Origin: Rhizobium sp. N324
Lineage (GTDB): Bacteria > Pseudomonadota > Alphaproteobacteria > Rhizobiales > Rhizobiaceae
Length of the DNA stretch: 64,000 bases
Reading direction: 5' to 3'
Assembly (NCBI RefSeq): GCF_001664485.1
Contig: NZ_CP013631.1
Coordinates: forward strand, 241,840-305,839
Positions 42,128 to 50,280 of the stretch are shown here, one piece after another. The position numbers and the translations under genes are program-made. Each line of letters opens with the position of its first letter. Within the stretch, counting starts at the first letter, position 1. The notes under the pieces are model-generated. The model ran no database searches. It was not told the origin of the DNA and saw nothing but the letters and a program-made list of their open reading frames with translations.

Positions 42128-43039
42128 GTGAAAGTCGATTTGGGGGATCTCAACGCCTTTGTTGCGGTGGCGCGGGCCGGCGGTTTTCGCGAGGGCGCGC
42201 GGGCCAGCGGCAGCAGCGCCTCCTTCCTCAGTGAGGCGGTGCGCCGCCTGGAGGCCGACCTCGGCGTCAGGCTCTTCAACCGCACGACACGCAGCGTCGT
42301 TCCGACCGAAGCAGGCAAGGGTTTGCTGGAGCGGCTCGGCCCGGCTCTGACAGAGGTGGAGTCTGCGCTCGACGTGGTCAATGGATTCCGCGACAGGCCG
42401 GCTGGATCGCTGCGGCTCAATGTGCCGGTCAGCGCCGCGCGGCTGGTGCTGCCCGCCATCGTTCCGCCGTTTCTCGCCGCCTATCCCGACATTCGTCTTG
42501 AGGTGATCACCGAGGAGAGCTTCGTCGATGTGCTTGCTGCCGGGTGCGATGCCGGCATCCGTTATGACGAACGGCTGGAGCAGGATATGATCGCCGTGCC
42601 GATCGGGCCGCGCGTCCAGCGTTTTGCCACCGCCGCCTCCCCTGACTATCTCGACCGCCATGGCCGGCCGCAGCATCCGAGCGAACTTCTTCGCCACGCC
42701 TGTCTGCTCGGCCGTTTTGCCAGCGGCGCGCTGACGACGCCATGGGAGTTCGAGCGAGAAGGCGAAATGGTGCGGGTCGACCCTTCAGGACCGTTGATCG
42801 TCCGGGTCGGCGGGGCGACCGATCTGACCGTCGACGCAGCGATAGCGGGCACAGGGGTCGTCTGCGTTTTCGAAGACTGGCTGCGCCCGCATTTCGAGAG
42901 CGGCGCCCTCGAGCCGATCCTTGAGCCGTGGTGGCAGCGCTTTTCCGGGCCGTTCCTCTATTATCCCGGACGGCGGTTGGTGCCAGCGCCGCTCAGGGCA
43001 TTCATCGATTTCGTCAAAGCCTCGACCAAGCAGGCCTGA
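42128..43039 (+). CDS. LysR-family transcriptional regulator
   Basis: Regulator of 303 aa of the common LysR subgroup that controls oxidoreductase genes. HTH at about residues 5-60 (LNAFVAVARAGGFREGARAS, then FLSEAVRRLEADLGVRLFNR), linker helix and effector domain (GSLRLNVPVSAARLVLPAIV, then FVDVLAAGCDAGIRYDERLE). Start is a GTG with GGAG nine bases upstream. It is divergent from the aldo/keto reductase with 96 bp between, so that gene is the probable target. Confidence 0.9.
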   Translation: MKVDLGDLNAFVAVARAGGFREGARASGSSASFLSEAVRRLEADLGVRLFNRTTRSVVPTEAGKGLLERLGPALTEVESALDVVNGFRDRPAGSLRLNVPVSAARLVLPAIVPPFLAAYPDIRLEVITEESFVDVLAAGCDAGIRYDERLEQDMIAVPIGPRVQRFATAASPDYLDRHGRPQHPSELLRHACLLGRFASGALTTPWEFEREGEMVRVDPSGPLIVRVGGATDLTVDAAIAGTGVVCVFEDWLRPHFESGALEPILEPWWQRFSGPFLYYPGRRLVPAPLRAFIDFVKASTKQA

Positions 43040-43055
43040 ACAGCGCTTGCATGTG

Positions 43056-43547
43056 TCAAAGCTCGACCTCGGCATTGTCGCCCATATCAGGCTTGCTGTT
43101 GGAAACCGCTGCGGCCGCCATTTTGATATAGCTGATGATGGTGCCCGGGCTGTCCCAATATTCGGCCGAAGACGGGGTCATCTTCAGCACGCGGATGGAG
43201 GGATCGTCGGGATTGTCCCACCAGGCCTTGGCCGGCGTCGCCCATAACTCGCGGATCTTCCCGCGATCGTTCTGGACCTCGGCAGTGCCTGACACGGAAA
43301 CATATTTCTGTCCCTTGGTGTCGGCAAAGGCAAGGCACACATTTGGCCAGCGGGCGATCTGATCGTCCTTGTGGCTGGCCACATCGGTCAGAAAATAGAC
43401 CGCATTCTCGAGCTGGGCACTATAGGCGGACATCGGGCGCGCGCGCAGATCGTCACCACTGCGGGTCGTCAGCATGCAGAACCCTATTCTGTCGATCAGT
43501 TCCCATACCCGTGTCGCATCGTCATGCTCGGCCATCGTCGTCTCCAT
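43056..43547 (-). CDS. Pyridoxamine 5'-phosphate oxidase-like flavin-binding protein (general stress protein 26 type)
   Basis: A 163-aa split-barrel protein. RIGFCMLTTRSGDDLRARPM (about 20-39), AVYFLTDVASHKDDQIARWP and VCLAFADTKGQKYVSVSGTA are the standard blocks of the stress-protein 26 branch of the PNPOx superfamily, which bind FMN or F420-like cofactors. TPSSAEYWDSPGTIISYIKM is the family's C-terminal strip. The ATG at 43547 (METTMAEHDD) is preferred; a second ATG lies four codons later. Its role is probably redox protection, not shown. Confidence 0.85.
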   Translation of the reverse strand: METTMAEHDDATRVWELIDRIGFCMLTTRSGDDLRARPMSAYSAQLENAVYFLTDVASHKDDQIARWPNVCLAFADTKGQKYVSVSGTAEVQNDRGKIRELWATPAKAWWDNPDDPSIRVLKMTPSSAEYWDSPGTIISYIKMAAAAVSNSKPDMGDNAEVEL

Positions 43548-43632
43548 TTGTGCCAGAGGGAGACGACGTAACCATTTGCCCGGGCCAATGTTCCGCATAT
43601 TCGACCACGGACACATCTGCTGCGCTGGTGCC

Positions 43633-43827
43633 TTAATGTACGCTTGGGGTTTCCATGACCATTGCGAAGTCTTCAGCGACCAGTTCGCTGACGGCGATGA
43701 GGATTTCCTCGCGGGAAAAGCCTGAGGTCAATGCGCGATGGATGAGATCCTGCAGATCCGGCTCCACGACATCGCGGCAATCCTCGAGGCGTTCTTCTGA
43801 AACAGTGAGGCTATTCAATTCGTCCAT
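43633..43827 (-). CDS. Small hypothetical protein
   Basis: A 64-aa acidic, helical protein (DELNSLTVSEERLEDCRDVV, then DLIHRALTSGFSREEILIAV). The pattern of two amphipathic helices with a SGFSREEIL turn is that of small regulatory or partner proteins, but I do not recognise a family. The ATG at 43827 has AGGA eight bases upstream and is preferred over an upstream in-frame ATG at 43851. It stands between the stress flavoprotein and rpsU on the same strand. Confidence 0.6.
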   Translation of the reverse strand: MDELNSLTVSEERLEDCRDVVEPDLQDLIHRALTSGFSREEILIAVSELVAEDFAMVMETPSVH

Positions 43828-43899
43828 TGTCTGTCCTTTCCAGGAATGCAACCGTCGAAGCTTGGCAAGCTGGTCGTACGCTCTTTGGCTGGAATTGCT

Positions 43900-44133
43900 C
43901 TAACGGGCGGCCGCCCGCTTCGGTCTGGCGATCAGGCCTTCACGCTGCAACTGCTTGCGTGCCGCCTTGCGCTGCCGGCTGATCGCCTGCGCCTTTTCCC
44001 TGACGCGCCGTTCGGAGGGTTTCTCATAGGCGCGCCGTTCCTTCATTTCGCGGAACAGGCCTTCGCGCTGCATTTTCTTTTTCAAAACCCTGAGGGCTTG
44101 ATCGACGTTGTTGTCTCTGACGAGTACCTGCAT
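43900..44133 (-). CDS. rpsU: 30S ribosomal protein S21
   Basis: Ribosomal protein S21, 77 aa. The sequence starts [20 protein letters not shown], then [20 protein letters not shown], and ends in a basic tail rich in Lys/Arg (ARPKRAAAR). S21 helps the 30S subunit choose start sites. The ATG at 44133 has AAAAGGAGAA six to seven bases upstream. The length is normal for alphaproteobacteria, which often have several S21 copies. Finding an intact copy on what appears to be a repABC replicon is noteworthy. Confidence 0.93.
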   Translation of the reverse strand: MQVLVRDNNVDQALRVLKKKMQREGLFREMKERRAYEKPSERRVREKAQAISRQRKAARKQLQREGLIARPKRAAAR

Positions 44134-44168
44134 TTCGAATTCTCCTTTTCGTAAGATATGGCGAGCGA

Positions 44169-44318
44169 TCAGCCGAGCTGCTCGGCGATCAGCGCCTGCA
44201 ATTCGCGGCGGGTAAGAAGGCAGGGAGACGGCTTCCAAGTCCTTTTGCGGTTGACGGCTTCGTCACGCTCCCGCGGGTTGGCCACCGCAACCGCGGTGGC
44301 TGTATTTGTATCGTTCAA
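44169..44318 (-). CDS. Small protein upstream of rpsU (TTG start)
   Basis: A 49-aa frame starting at TTG with AAAGGA seven bases upstream. The N-terminal half is low-complexity ([20 protein letters not shown]) and the C-terminal half looks conserved-protein-like: [20 protein letters not shown], ending AEQLG. It is 35 bp before rpsU on the same strand and is probably translated from the same mRNA. The longer frame up to 44504 has no ribosome site. No family recognised; a leader role for rpsU is possible. Confidence 0.5.
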   Translation of the reverse strand: MNDTNTATAVAVANPRERDEAVNRKRTWKPSPCLLTRRELQALIAEQLG

Positions 44319-44762
44319 AAAAAATCCTTTACCGGCGATTGCCGGCATCATCGATCGTTGTGGGTTTGACCATCGCGTTGCCGCAAGGGCGCGTCGATTC
44401 AGCCGATGTACAAGCGTCTCGTTCCCAAGCCGTGACGGCTTCGAGTTCCGCTTCAGCCCTAAAATAGTCGTCGGCGAACGCGATTGCAACGTATAGCCCG
44501 GCATGGCCGGGTTCGGCGCCGGGAATCGCCCTTAGATATATTCATTGCCGATCTTCAAGTTAGCCGGGTATAGATTTAGTCGGATTTTCTTCAATTTGGC
44601 TTGAAATTGAAAATATTCCGTCGCGAATGAAGCAATGACAATATCGGGGACGGCATTAACCTTTCATTAAATAACCTATTGACTTGCAGTATTAATAGGT
44701 TGTTAAAGGGGCCGCTTGCAGAGGTCAAAACTGACCCGCCATAATAATTTAAGGAGAGAGCG
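44319..44762. other. Intergenic region between rpsU leader and rap
   Basis: The 444 bases contain no convincing gene. The left half should carry the promoter of the rpsU unit. The right half, from about 44530, is unusually AT-rich compared with the surroundings and holds the rap promoter region with an inverted repeat (listed separately). AAGGAGAGAG just before 44763 is the rap ribosome site. Confidence 0.55.
44673..44701 (+). promoter_or_regulatory. Inverted repeat over the candidate rap promoter
   Basis: AACCTATT (44673-44680) and AATAGGTT (44694-44701) are perfect inverted arms over 13 bases; CCTTT outside the left arm and AAAGG outside the right arm extend the symmetry. TTGACT at 44679-44684 is a candidate -35 element inside the repeat, so a protein bound here would control rap. 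Confidence 0.45.
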
Positions 44763-45479
44763 ATGGCTTCGCCGATACACGCAACCGATGATAGTGCAAC
44801 ATTTCTAGAAACCGACGTTATTTCAGGAAATCTGCTTTCCAACGATTCATCCGACAACGGCCACCTGTTCCTGCGCGCCTTCGACGGCGCGACGGTTAAC
44901 GCCAAGGGCGGCAACAGCCAGATCACCGAGATCCAGGGCGACTACGGCACGTTCTTCGTCAAGCCGGACGGCAGCTACACCTATGTCCTGAGCGATGCCG
45001 CCAAGATCGGCTTCGCCAACGGCGAATCGTACCAGGAAAAGGTTTCCTACAAGATCTCCGACGGCAGCGGTCACACCGATGTCGGCCTGTTCACCCTGAA
45101 CATTCAGGGCGTAACCCAGATCAAGCCGGTCGCTGTCGACGATGTCTTCAGCTTCACCGAAGGGCATGCCATCGGCGGCAACGTGCTGGACAACGACATT
45201 GCCGGCGACAACGGCAAGATGTTCCTCCGCCAGTTCCTGAGCACGCAGGTCGACGCCAAGACTGACGCCGTTACCGACGTTGCCGGCACCTACGGCACTT
45301 TCCATGTCAAGTCGGATGGCACATTCACCTACGACCTGAATACTGATCTGGTTGCGGGTCAGACCTACACGGAAGTTCTCCGTTACTACAAGATCTCCGA
45401 CGGCGAAGGCCACACGGACACTGCCAAGGTGACGCTCAACATCACCGGCACGGATTTTGACTCGTCCCATATCGTTTGA
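44763..45479 (+). CDS. Rap-type secreted adhesin with two cadherin-like domains
   Basis: A 238-aa protein made of two homologous cadherin-like (Ra/VCBS-type) domains. Each has a LxNDxxxDNGxxFLR motif (SNDSSDNGHLFLRAFDGATV; DNDIAGDNGKMFLRQFLSTQ), then YGTFxVKxDGxxTY (YGTFFVKPDGSYTYVL; YGTFHVKSDGTFTYDL) and YKISDGxGHTD. This matches the Rap proteins of Rhizobium, calcium-binding lectins exported by the PrsDE type I system that bind the exopolysaccharide at the cell pole. As in that family, there is no N-terminal signal peptide. prsDE is not in the window. A strong terminator follows the gene. Confidence 0.85.
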   Translation: MASPIHATDDSATFLETDVISGNLLSNDSSDNGHLFLRAFDGATVNAKGGNSQITEIQGDYGTFFVKPDGSYTYVLSDAAKIGFANGESYQEKVSYKISDGSGHTDVGLFTLNIQGVTQIKPVAVDDVFSFTEGHAIGGNVLDNDIAGDNGKMFLRQFLSTQVDAKTDAVTDVAGTYGTFHVKSDGTFTYDLNTDLVAGQTYTEVLRYYKISDGEGHTDTAKVTLNITGTDFDSSHIV

Positions 45480-45504
45480 TCGACAACGATAGATCAGGGA
45501 ATAC

Positions 45505-45532
45505 GACGCCCGCCGCGCAATCGGCGGGCGTC
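45505..45532 (+). terminator. Terminator after rap
   Basis: GACGCCCGCC and GGCGGGCGTC form a perfect 10-bp GC-rich stem with an 8-base loop, followed by a modest TTCGTCT tract, 26 bp after the rap stop. Confidence 0.75.
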
Positions 45533-45647
45533 TTCGTCTATCCGCCTGCCTTTAGGCAAAGTCCGGCTGGACCGGCAAAATAATTATTTTTAGCTAGTTC
45601 TTATATATGCCGGGGAAGGGTAGTCTCGAAGTTCGGAGGACACGCCC

Positions 45648-45836
45648 TTGACCGAACACATCGAACCCAAGCAAATTGAGACCGATGATCTGACGAAAGT
45701 CTGGTCGGTGACCGAGTTCTGCGCGCGCCATCGGATAGACGCAGAGGAACAGGCACTGTTGCTCAAACTTTTCGGGCCATTCGCGACAGCCTGCGAACTG
45801 CTCCACAATGCCAAGCGCGCCCCACGATTCAGATGA
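45648..45836 (+). CDS. Small hypothetical protein (TTG start)
   Basis: A 62-aa protein with TTG start and GGAGGA seven bases upstream. The core TKVWSVTEFCARHRIDAEEQ followed by ALLLKLFGPFATACELLHN is compact and helical, with a basic tail. Similar short proteins occur in rhizobia without known function. It stands alone between rap and the DUF4173 operon. Confidence 0.55.
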   Translation: MTEHIEPKQIETDDLTKVWSVTEFCARHRIDAEEQALLLKLFGPFATACELLHNAKRAPRFR

Positions 45837-46208
45837 GTCCGTCTCTATTCCCGCGTTGATCTTCTCATAAATGCCATTAGTCGGCCGGTGAACGAGGCTG
45901 CACCAGATATCCCTTGATCGGGTCGCACCTGCCTGCGCGCCTTTCGCAAACCTCTTCCGTACCTTTCGAGCCGCGGACGATTCCTGAATAGCTCCTCACC
46001 TTCTGCACAAAATCTGCAATCCGGCGCGGCATGTTGCCGCCATGAGCAAAAACGACATCCAGCACCGTCCCGCACCCTCCGTTTTGCCGGAACGCCTTCG
46101 CAATGACGGGTGGTGGCTTGCGGAGGGGCCTGAAGACGCCCCCGCCGCGGCGAGGTTGGGAAGCAGGCTCATCGTGATCGAAACGCAGCAATTGCGAGAG
46201 GAGCAGCA
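45837..46208. other. Region between small gene and DUF4173 operon
   Basis: No clear gene. An open frame at 46042-46230 (62 aa, LRNDGWWLAEGPEDAPAAAR in its middle) overlaps the next gene and lacks a ribosome site; it could be a small leader protein but is not supported further. The promoter of the DUF4173/two-component unit should be here. Confidence 0.4.
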
Positions 46209-47705
46209 ATGGATACAGCCGATACTTTGACAGAACCGATGCCGATCAGACGCGGCAGCGGCCGGACCGTCGCGTTGCTTGCGCTCGTGGCACTTGCGGA
46301 TTTTCTGATCTTTGGCCAGGAGTTCGGGATAAACCTTTTCCTTTTTGCGCTTGCCGTCTGCGCCGGCATTCTGCTTTCGGCCAGGAGGAGAACTCGGTTT
46401 TCGGCCGCCGCTTTCCTGCTCGGCTTTTCGGTTCTGGCGTCGGCGCCCCTGGTGGAATCGCCTTCTCTGACGGGCGTTGTCCTTTGCATCGGGGCGCTGA
46501 TGTCGGTGGCGCTCATCAGCGCCAGGCTCCTGCCCCGCCGCCTGCCCGCCCTGCCTCTGGTATTCTTCCGTTTCGCTCTCGTTATGCCCCTGGCGCTTGC
46601 CGAAGATATCAGGAAGTCTCTTGCGACACCGGGAAAACGTGTCTCTTTCACCGCGGTGCGACAGGGCATCGGCCTCTGGATCATGCCGCTCATCCTTGCA
46701 GCGGTCTTCGTATCTCTCTTTGCCGCTGCAAACCCGCTTATCGAAATTGCGCTGCGCAGCATTAATTTTGCCGCTCTGCTTCAGTTCCTCGATCTTTGGC
46801 GGATCGGCTTCTGGATGATGATTGCCGTTGTGGTCTGGGCGATGCTGCGGCCGCGCCTGAAGCGTTGGACCAAGAGGTCGCAGGCCGCCAGGGCGTTCAT
46901 GATCGTGCCCGTCAAAAATGCGCCGTTCGGCCATGCTTCGCTGTTGCGGTCGCTCGTCCTGTTCAATGCGCTCTTTGCCGTGCAGACGCTTCTCGATCTC
47001 GTCTATCTCTGGGGTGGCGCAGATCTGCCAGAGCACATGAGCCATGCCGAGTATGCCCATCGCGGCGCCTATCCCCTGATTGCCACAGCGCTTCTTGCCG
47101 CAGCTTTCGTTCTCGTCGCGATGCGGCGCGGCGGCCCCGGCGATCACAGCCCGCTGATCCGCGGTCTCGTTCACGCCTGGATCGCTCAGAACGTCCTGCT
47201 CTGTCTGTCGTCGATGCTGCGGCTTGCTCTCTATGTCGAGGTCTATTCGCTGACCGAACTGCGCGTCGCCGCGGGTCTCTGGATGGGTATTGTCGCCATC
47301 GGCCTTGTCTTGATCCTGCTGCGCATTCTGCTCAACCGATCCAACGCGTGGCTGGTCGCGACGAATCTCGCCTCCCTGCTTATGGTTTTCTACATCAGCT
47401 CCTTCATCGATTTCCCGGCTTTCATCGCCCGCTTCAATGTCGCCCACAGCCAGGAGATCAGCCAGGAAGGCCCGCCGCTCGACCTTTCTTACCTCTCGTC
47501 GCTCGGCCCGTCCGTCATTCCGGCGCTCGATCTCTACCTCCTTAAATTGCCGGACCACCTGATCGGCCAAAGGAGTGAAGCGGTAACCGTTCGGGATTAC
47601 CTCGCCAGGAATTTCGAGATGCGCCGGCGCGACTGGCGGAGCTGGACCTTCCGATCTGCGCGGCTTGAGACCTATCTTCTGTCTCCTGCAGCCATTGCAA
47701 GATAG
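46209..47705 (+). CDS. DUF4173-type integral membrane protein
   Basis: A 498-aa membrane protein with about eleven to twelve hydrophobic helices, for instance TVALLALVALADFLIFGQEF, LGFSVLASAPLVESPSLTGV and LIATALLAAAFVLVAMRRGG. HMSHAEYAHRGAYPLIATAL (about 277-296) is the best conserved strip of the DUF4173 family. Function is unknown. GAGAGGAGCA precedes the ATG. It is followed after 46 bp by a response regulator and a histidine kinase, which suggests that the three act together, with the membrane protein as sensed component or target. Confidence 0.78.
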   Translation: MDTADTLTEPMPIRRGSGRTVALLALVALADFLIFGQEFGINLFLFALAVCAGILLSARRRTRFSAAAFLLGFSVLASAPLVESPSLTGVVLCIGALMSVALISARLLPRRLPALPLVFFRFALVMPLALAEDIRKSLATPGKRVSFTAVRQGIGLWIMPLILAAVFVSLFAAANPLIEIALRSINFAALLQFLDLWRIGFWMMIAVVVWAMLRPRLKRWTKRSQAARAFMIVPVKNAPFGHASLLRSLVLFNALFAVQTLLDLVYLWGGADLPEHMSHAEYAHRGAYPLIATALLAAAFVLVAMRRGGPGDHSPLIRGLVHAWIAQNVLLCLSSMLRLALYVEVYSLTELRVAAGLWMGIVAIGLVLILLRILLNRSNAWLVATNLASLLMVFYISSFIDFPAFIARFNVAHSQEISQEGPPLDLSYLSSLGPSVIPALDLYLLKLPDHLIGQRSEAVTVRDYLARNFEMRRRDWRSWTFRSARLETYLLSPAAIAR

Positions 47706-47751
47706 AACGAGAACGATAACAACAGGCACGACAAACAACGCAGGATCGGTG

Positions 47752-48456
47752 ATGGCACCACGCATTCTCGTCGTCGATGACGAACCTCATATCCGCGATG
47801 TGATCTGCTTTGCCCTCCAGCGCGCCGGCATGATGCCGATGGCAGCCAGCAACGGCACCGAGGCGATGATGGCCTTCCGCCGCGGCAACATCGATCTCAT
47901 CACTCTCGATATCGGCATGCCCGATATGGATGGTCTGGAGGTCTGCCGCCAGATCCGCAAAACTTCGGCTTTGCCGATCCTGTTTCTTTCGGCGCGCGAC
48001 GAGGAGATCGACAGGGTCTTGGGGCTCGAAATCGGTGGGGACGACTACGTCACCAAACCATTCAGCCCGCGCGAACTCGTCGCCAGGGTCAAGGCGATCC
48101 TGAAGCGCAGCGGCAATGACGCGGTGCCTGACAGGCGCCGCGCCACCTTTGTCGAGGGCGAGCTCAGCCTGGATCGCCACGGCAGGATGGTCACGTTCGG
48201 CGAGAGCGCCATCACGATGACGGTGCTCGAATTCGCCATCCTGGACGCATTATTGTCGCGCCCCGACATGGTCTTCAGCCGCGAACGACTGATGGAGGCG
48301 GCCTATGGCGCCGGGACCTATGTCGCCGACCGGACGATCGACAGCCATATCCGCAACATCAGGGCCAAATTCCTGGCGGCCGGCGGCCGAGGGATCATCG
48401 CGACCGTTCACGGCATCGGCTTCAAACTCGGCGGTGAAATCGGAAGGAAGGCCTGA
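47752..48456 (+). CDS. OmpR-family response regulator
   Basis: Response regulator of 234 aa. The receiver domain has the acidic pair VVDDEPHIRD, phospho-acceptor D53 in TLDIGMPDMDG and the lysine of DDYVTKPFSPRELVARVKA. The C-terminal winged helix DNA-binding domain contains TVLEFAILDALLSRPDMVFS and the recognition helix region DRTIDSHIRNIRAKF. Its stop overlaps the kinase start by one base (TGATG). Phosphorylated by the downstream kinase, it should control local promoters. Confidence 0.93.
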   Translation: MAPRILVVDDEPHIRDVICFALQRAGMMPMAASNGTEAMMAFRRGNIDLITLDIGMPDMDGLEVCRQIRKTSALPILFLSARDEEIDRVLGLEIGGDDYVTKPFSPRELVARVKAILKRSGNDAVPDRRRATFVEGELSLDRHGRMVTFGESAITMTVLEFAILDALLSRPDMVFSRERLMEAAYGAGTYVADRTIDSHIRNIRAKFLAAGGRGIIATVHGIGFKLGGEIGRKA

Positions 48457-49463
48457 TGCCGGCACCGAAAGTCCGGACGAAATGGCGCCCGACACTGGCG
48501 CTGATCGTCTATGTCGTGCTTCTCGCCGTCATGGCGCTGCCGATCCTGATCCTCGTCTGGTTTCGCGCCGTCGAGGTGAGTTCGAACCGGATGGCGCCGG
48601 CGGAAATCGGGGCGCTTGCCTTCGTCGCCGTACTGACGCTCGGCATTGCCTACGTGCTGACGCGCACGATCACCGGCCCGATCGACGCCTTGATCGCCCG
48701 CACGGACGAGATCGCCCGCGGCGGCAAGAGGGCAATCCGGCCGCTTGAAAGCCATGGAACGCGCGAGATCGCCGTCCTGTCGCAAAGCTTCCTCGATCTC
48801 GCCGGAAAACTGGTCGATCGCACCGAATATGTTCGCTCCTTTGCCGCCCATGTCTCCCACGAACTGAAATCGCCGCTGACGGCCATCCGCGGCGCTGCAG
48901 AGCTTTTGCGCGACGACGATGCCGAAAAGGCGATGACAAAGGCGCAGCGGTTGCACTTTCTCGACAATATCGTCGCCGATGCAGCCCGGCTCGATGCATT
49001 GCTGCAGCGGCTGAGGGAACTTGCGCAGGCGGAAATCCCTGTCGCCGATGGTAGAAGCAGCATCACCGACATTCTGTCCTCGCTGCGCGGGCAATTTCCG
49101 GCCCTTGATATCTCAGGCAAAGGTGGGCCGGATATATGGGTTGCTCTTCCCCGGGAAGCAGCCGGCATCATCTTTGCCAACCTCGCCGAGAATGCCCTTC
49201 AGCATGGCGCCACGCTATTGGAGCTCAGCGTGTCAGCCGATGCCCGCACAACAGTTATTCTCGTCCGTGACGACGGCGGCGGTATTTCCGAGGCAAATCG
49301 CCAACGTATCTTTCAGCCGTTCTTTTCAACCCGCCGCGAACAAGGCGGCACCGGCATGGGTCTCGGCATCGTCCGCGCCATGCTGAGCGCCCATGGCGGT
49401 ACGATCCGCCTGCTGCAGACGGCCGGCGCAGGAGCCGAGTTCGAAATCACCATACCGGTGTAA
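48456..49463 (+). CDS. Sensor histidine kinase
   Basis: A 335-aa membrane kinase. Two helices (about 13-35 and 50-69) leave only a minimal periplasmic loop, followed by a HAMP domain (TRTITGPIDALIARTDEIAR). H135 in AAHVSHELKSPLTAIRG is the phospho-acceptor. The ATPase domain has the N box FANLAENALQHG, G1 VRDDGGGI and G2 GGTGMGLGIVRAML. With so small a periplasmic part, the signal is probably membrane-borne or comes from the DUF4173 protein in the same operon. Confidence 0.92.
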   Translation: MPAPKVRTKWRPTLALIVYVVLLAVMALPILILVWFRAVEVSSNRMAPAEIGALAFVAVLTLGIAYVLTRTITGPIDALIARTDEIARGGKRAIRPLESHGTREIAVLSQSFLDLAGKLVDRTEYVRSFAAHVSHELKSPLTAIRGAAELLRDDDAEKAMTKAQRLHFLDNIVADAARLDALLQRLRELAQAEIPVADGRSSITDILSSLRGQFPALDISGKGGPDIWVALPREAAGIIFANLAENALQHGATLLELSVSADARTTVILVRDDGGGISEANRQRIFQPFFSTRREQGGTGMGLGIVRAMLSAHGGTIRLLQTAGAGAEFEITIPV

Positions 49464-49535
49464 TTCTCATATGATGGGGAAGAGATTCCGTTGTGTCCGA
49501 AGGTTTTCCCAGTTGACCTTCTGGACCTGGTGCCG

Positions 49536-49559
49536 ACCGCTTGCTCGCAAGCAAGCGGT
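49536..49559. terminator. Hairpin between kinase gene and tetR
   Basis: ACCGCTTGCT and AGCAAGCGGT pair perfectly over a 4-base loop between the stops of the convergent kinase and TetR genes. It directly abuts the tetR stop codon and likely serves both directions. Confidence 0.65.
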
Positions 49560-50159
49560 TCAGTTGTGCGGTTTTATTGCCGTCAACGCCGCCTGCGCGA
49601 TGATATCTGCAATGCGTTCGGACAGCGCCGGGTCGGACACAGCGCGCGCAAGGGTGACACCGCCGCTCAGCATGGCGAGAAGCAGGATCGCCTGATCTTC
49701 CTGGCTTGTTTCGGATCGGCCCTCGATCTTGTGCTCCGGCAAGCCGGCGGCGACTTCTTCGACGAGGCGTTTGATCTCAGCCGTGTAGGCGTTTCGCGTT
49801 TCATCATCCGCGCGCATCACGTCGGGCGAAAGGCTCGGCAGAGCACAGCTTTCGCCTAAATCACAGGTTCTTTTATAGCCGAGATAGTAGCTGACGAACG
49901 TCGGCAGCCAGTCTTTCGGCTGATTGGTCTTCAGTGCGGCGATTCCCTGCCGCAGCTCTTCGAGCCCCTCCAGCACGGCTATACGAAAGGCTTCGGCCTT
50001 CGATTTGAAGTGTCCGTAGAAGGCGCCGTTCGTCACGCCGGCAGCCTTCGTCAGCGCGTCGATTCCGGCGCCGCCATAACCGTCCTTGCGGAACACCTGG
50101 CCCGCGGCTGTGATGACGCGGGCCCGGGTCTCCAGTTTGTGTTCGACGCTGTAACGCAT
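49560..50159 (-). CDS. TetR-family transcriptional regulator
   Basis: Regulator of 199 aa. The HTH is at residues about 10-55 (RARVITAAGQVFRKDGYGGA, then IDALTKAAGVTNGAFYGHFK). The C-terminal part resembles the TetR_C subgroup with LGESCALPSLSPDVMRADDE, common next to small reductases and tautomerases. It is divergent from the tautomerase gene; a 16-bp palindrome lies 13 bp upstream of its start. The ATG at 50159 was chosen on the HTH register. Confidence 0.9.
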   Translation of the reverse strand: MRYSVEHKLETRARVITAAGQVFRKDGYGGAGIDALTKAAGVTNGAFYGHFKSKAEAFRIAVLEGLEELRQGIAALKTNQPKDWLPTFVSYYLGYKRTCDLGESCALPSLSPDVMRADDETRNAYTAEIKRLVEEVAAGLPEHKIEGRSETSQEDQAILLLAMLSGGVTLARAVSDPALSERIADIIAQAALTAIKPHN

Positions 50160-50172
50160 GAAAACCTCATTT

Positions 50173-50188
50173 AGAGAGTGATCTCTCT
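50173..50188. promoter_or_regulatory. TetR operator candidate
   Basis: AGAGAG and CTCTCT enclose TGAT in a perfect 16-bp inverted repeat right upstream of tetR. Two further AGAGTGAYCGGT copies (50206-50217 and 50230-50241, 24 bp apart) follow toward the tautomerase gene, so the regulator may bind several sites. Confidence 0.55.
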
Positions 50189-50280
50189 CTTTATTGCTTG
50201 CTAAGAGAGTGACCGGTGTGTATCCATAAAGAGTGATCGGTATATCAGAAGCGGTCACGATTCAAAGAGGGAGATATCCG

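Noticed and set aside
46042..46230. 62-aa frame overlapping the DUF4173 gene
   Set aside because: It overlaps the better supported gene and has no ribosome site.
45996..47765. Minus-strand open frame of 589 codons
   Set aside because: Antisense to the DUF4173-like membrane protein; highly charged, with no domain or ribosome site.
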